DNA of 64,000 nucleotides from Merluccius polli (lineage: Eukaryota > Chordata > Actinopteri > Gadiformes > Merlucciidae), in contig JAOPHQ010002365.1 in assembly GCA_030340625.1 (NCBI GenBank), forward strand, positions 1 through 64,000, in the 5' to 3' direction. Shown in pieces: positions 43,761-64,000 of the stretch. Under the pieces are notes generated by a model. It did not search any database. It was not told the DNA's origin and worked only from the letters and a program-made list of their open reading frames with translations. Both the position numbers and the translations under genes were made by a program. Each line of letters opens with the position of its first letter. Position 1 is the stretch's first letter.

Positions 43761-44219
43761 GCTATATTAAATGTGCGTTTTGATTGAGCAAAAGAAACGT
43801 GTTATTCTGTGAGCCGCTGAGAGGTAGTGCAAATATAGGATCCTGTGTTTTGGAGAGACCCAAAGATGGGCTGCAGGATCCACTCCGACGAGGGGGATGG
43901 GAGGCCTGGTGGGTCCCCATGTGCGATAGGAGGGCTTTCTGGACTCATTCTGTCTATCAAGTCCGACCCATGTTATTGTCCTAATGTATAAAGAAAAAAA
44001 ATACAAGCGCAAAATATAATCGAGTCATGTAGGCTACTTTTTTTTTTTTTTTTATTGGGGGGGGCGGGGTTCAGACTGAATTTATTTTCCACCGCATTTA
44101 GACTAGACGTGAACAGTTAATATTTAACACGGTTAGGCCTACGCTACGTCGCTTAGTGGTTGGTGATGGGCGAAGCGGCGGAGACGAGCCGCTCCTGGGA
44201 GCAGCGGTTCCGTCCCCGG

Positions 44220-44234
44220 CCGCCAGAGGGCGCC
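44220..44234 (+). promoter_or_regulatory. CTCF-like motif between convergent genes
   Basis: CCGCCAGAGGGCGCC fits the vertebrate CTCF core CCASYAGRKGGCRSY at 14 of 15 positions, inside a short GC-rich island. Confidence 0.5.
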
Positions 44235-44301
44235 ATTTGTCTTGTATTCACGTTTTGGCACGGCGACAAACACGCTTCTAAAAGACCTGTAAACAGCTCA
44301 C

Positions 44302-44307
44302 TTTATT
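44302..44307 (-). terminator. arhgap23: candidate arhgap23 polyadenylation signal
   Basis: Minus-strand AATAAA followed by GT-rich sequence (GTGTTTGTCG); would imply a 2.4-kb 3' UTR. Confidence 0.4.
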
Positions 44308-46753
44308 ATTGATTTATGAATAAACATAAAACGGTCTTGTACTTCCTTGGTCATTTAAGCACACGCACATACGTATGGGCTGTATCATCTGTCGGCCTGT
44401 ATGTTGTTTTCTTTCGTTCTTTAAAGTCACAGTCAGGAAAAAGGTAGTTTTCATATCAGATAGTTTTACTCAAAGCAATTCAAAATGTACACATTACAAT
44501 ATGTTACATATTTAGACAGTATTTACAAAAAAAGATGTTCCAATACAAGAACAAAACACAGTCACATTTCAGACAACTAACACAGCAAGTGGTGTGTTAA
44601 CAGTTCAAATTTTTTTTTTGTATAACAATTTTGCGACTCATCACATGACATGAGATACCTCATGTTGACCAACGGTACCGACGTCTCCTAGTTGCCTGTC
44701 ACTGTTAGTCTCGCGAGAATAACTCGTCAGGTGTACCATATTTATATGACCTCAGTTCCTCTGCTCCACTAAAGCAGCTGGGATAACCCTATGCCCCCCC
44801 CCCCTGTTTAGCAGCGTCGGTAGCTGTATTGTTGGCAGAGAGAGAGAGGGGGGGGGAGAGAGGGAGAGTGGGAGAGAGAGAGAGTGCATAGTTATGTACT
44901 TGGCTTGAATGTGCTTGTAACAGATTCACAGACAGACCGCCTGTATGTCCAACGTACTGCGTACCCATCAGGCCTTGCGTCGGATAACGGAGGTGGAAAA
45001 ACACAACGTAACAGGTTCCAGTATACAGGCACTTGTAGGACTAATCTTGAGGTAAATTGAAACACAAATAAAATATTTTCTGGATAATGTATCCCGCTTG
45101 GGTGGGGCTAGGTGGACGCAGGTCTTCTTCTTTAATCCTTATAAAAAAAACCTCACCGGTTGGATATGAATGATAATTGGAATCAACCAATTCATTGTGG
45201 TTTTTCATGCTCGGAACAAGAGCTGCCTGTCCTTAACCCGGTACGTGACAATGGCCTCATGTTGCACCGTGGATGAATAGGAGGAGCGCATTACGGACTA
45301 CGGTTGACTTGTATTTGTTCCCGAAAAAACAATAATTTATCGCAAGAGTAACATGCTGTTTAATCATTAAACAAGTGCTATTGGACACTGAATATCACTG
45401 GACCAATAGCCATGCCGCGCATGGCAGAGAAAGGCTGCGCCATTACTGAGGTAACTCTTTCACCTTTGTCATGGTAATCGTTGTATTTCATAATGCAATA
45501 TTTATATATTTTCTGGAAATAGAGGGGTTTTGCATAGCGGTGAGAATGAACCAGGAAGGCAATCTGTTTTAGAAATTAAGTAGGTTGTGTGTGTGTGTGT
45601 GTGTGTGTGCTGCAACTGTTCAAGTAGCATATCAACTGAAAAATATTGACTGTGCATGTGTATGCACCTTTTTGTAAACCTTAACAAAATAACAAGGAGG
45701 AAAGTAAAAACAAATATAACATATTTATATATACATGGTTAACTTACACAGGCTTTTTACAAATGTTACAAAATAGTTAGACACAAACACCTGAACACTT
45801 AGACATTATCACAATCGTGGCTGAGCAAACACACATAGATAGACGTTAGTACAAGTACTGTCAAACAACCGTGTGTGTGTGTGTGCGTGTGTGTGTGTGT
45901 GTGTGTGCGCCTGTGTGTTTGTATGTGTCCCATGAGTAACCATATGAATTACTATATTAAAGTGTCTGTGGTCTAAGAAGTAACAGAGTGGGAAGACTTG
46001 TATACAAAGCCAGCTCTGGCTACAAAAACAAAACTGCTTAAAACCCTGCTTAAAAAGTAGCCACTAAGACTGTAGTTGAGTTGCGTTTCATCACCTGCCG
46101 TGTCGCTTGGTTAGGTAACTGCGTGTGAGTGTGTTTGTATCAAAGAGTATGAAATAAACAGAAAGGGAGAAAGGGGAGAACGAACGGCGTGCTGTCTGAA
46201 TTTCCCCCCTCCCGGGTTTTCGGCAATAGGGAAGTATGTGTTTTTCAGACTACAGGTTGCTGCCAAGCACCGTGCTCTGAGGGACCCCCAAGGGGAGGGT
46301 TTCCTCTCGGCCAGCGCCCTACGAACCCGATTCGCCTCTCGCTTTCCCACTTGAAGCCGGACAGGAGGAAACGCAACCCAGCAAGTCACTCAGACTTGGG
46401 CGTGTGACTTAAGATTTCTTGGCTGTATAATAGACTGCGACATTGGTTCTGTCTGTGTCCGCCCCTGTTTCACAATGTTATTAATAGAGCACACGAAAAA
46501 TACAAAAACGAAAATAAAAAATAAAAAAAGTTTAAAAAAATGAACTGTTAATAAATACTTTGGCAACACTGGAACGCCCCTCGCCATGCTAAGAGAGCTG
46601 ACCAAACAAAAGAATTGTGGGAGGTTTGAGTTCAGACGGGTCGTTTGGTCCTTTGGTTTTCTTTTTTTGTCCCTGTGGATGCCTCTGTCCCCACAAGTCA
46701 AGTGATGGATGGGTCAGAGGGGCTCCTAGGGTTGCCGGTTGTGGTCCGGGGGC
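44308..46753 (-). other. arhgap23: arhgap23 3' UTR / downstream region
   Basis: No coding exon supported. Contains (GA)n at 44838-44884 and GT repeats at 45587-45609 and 45872-45907. Confidence 0.4.

Positions 46754-64000
<17,247 letters not shown>

Overview
The window is nuclear DNA of a ray-finned (teleost) fish. The genes are multi-exon with vertebrate GT-AG introns, the predicted proteins align closely with vertebrate families, and the gene order nmt1-plcd3-hexim1 matches the human 17q21 neighbourhood as I know it. The window is also packed with very long perfect dinucleotide repeats and short hAT-like non-autonomous transposons. The density of long (AC)n tracts resembles that described for cod-like fishes, but the species call is only a guess.

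Layout, left to right: (1) 351-3615, minus strand: the 5' seven coding exons of retsat (all-trans-retinol 13,14-reductase); the rest lies off the left edge. (2) 5590-16127, minus: complete nmt1 (N-myristoyltransferase 1), 12 coding exons, 484 aa. (3) 18989-37419, minus: complete plcd3 (phospholipase C delta 3), 15 coding exons, 789 aa; every splice phase closes and all five expected catalytic residues are present. (4) 41971-43257, plus: intronless hexim1 (P-TEFb/7SK inhibitor), 428 aa, with a TATA box and CCAAT boxes upstream. (5) 46754-64000, minus: 3' 18 coding exons of arhgap23 (PH + RhoGAP protein), tail-to-tail with hexim1; its N-terminal PDZ part lies off the right edge. Exon boundaries were built by hand from splice motifs, reading phase and family alignment from memory; no search was run.

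The genes do not form one pathway. plcd3 (PIP2 hydrolysis) and arhgap23 (Rho-family GTPase control) both act at membranes in signalling, nmt1 attaches myristate to signalling proteins, retsat is an ER retinoid oxidoreductase, and hexim1 controls transcription elongation. Their adjacency looks like conserved vertebrate synteny (retsat being the odd neighbour).

The most unusual signals are in introns: an AT-AC, U12-type intron in plcd3 carrying a hAT-like insertion 12 nt from its 5' splice site; an nmt1 intron that is about 81% (AC)n and whose splice donor is the first repeat unit; a three-level nested transposon; an intron with opposing (AC)n and (GT)n tracts able to form a long RNA hairpin; and several minisatellites abutting splice sites.
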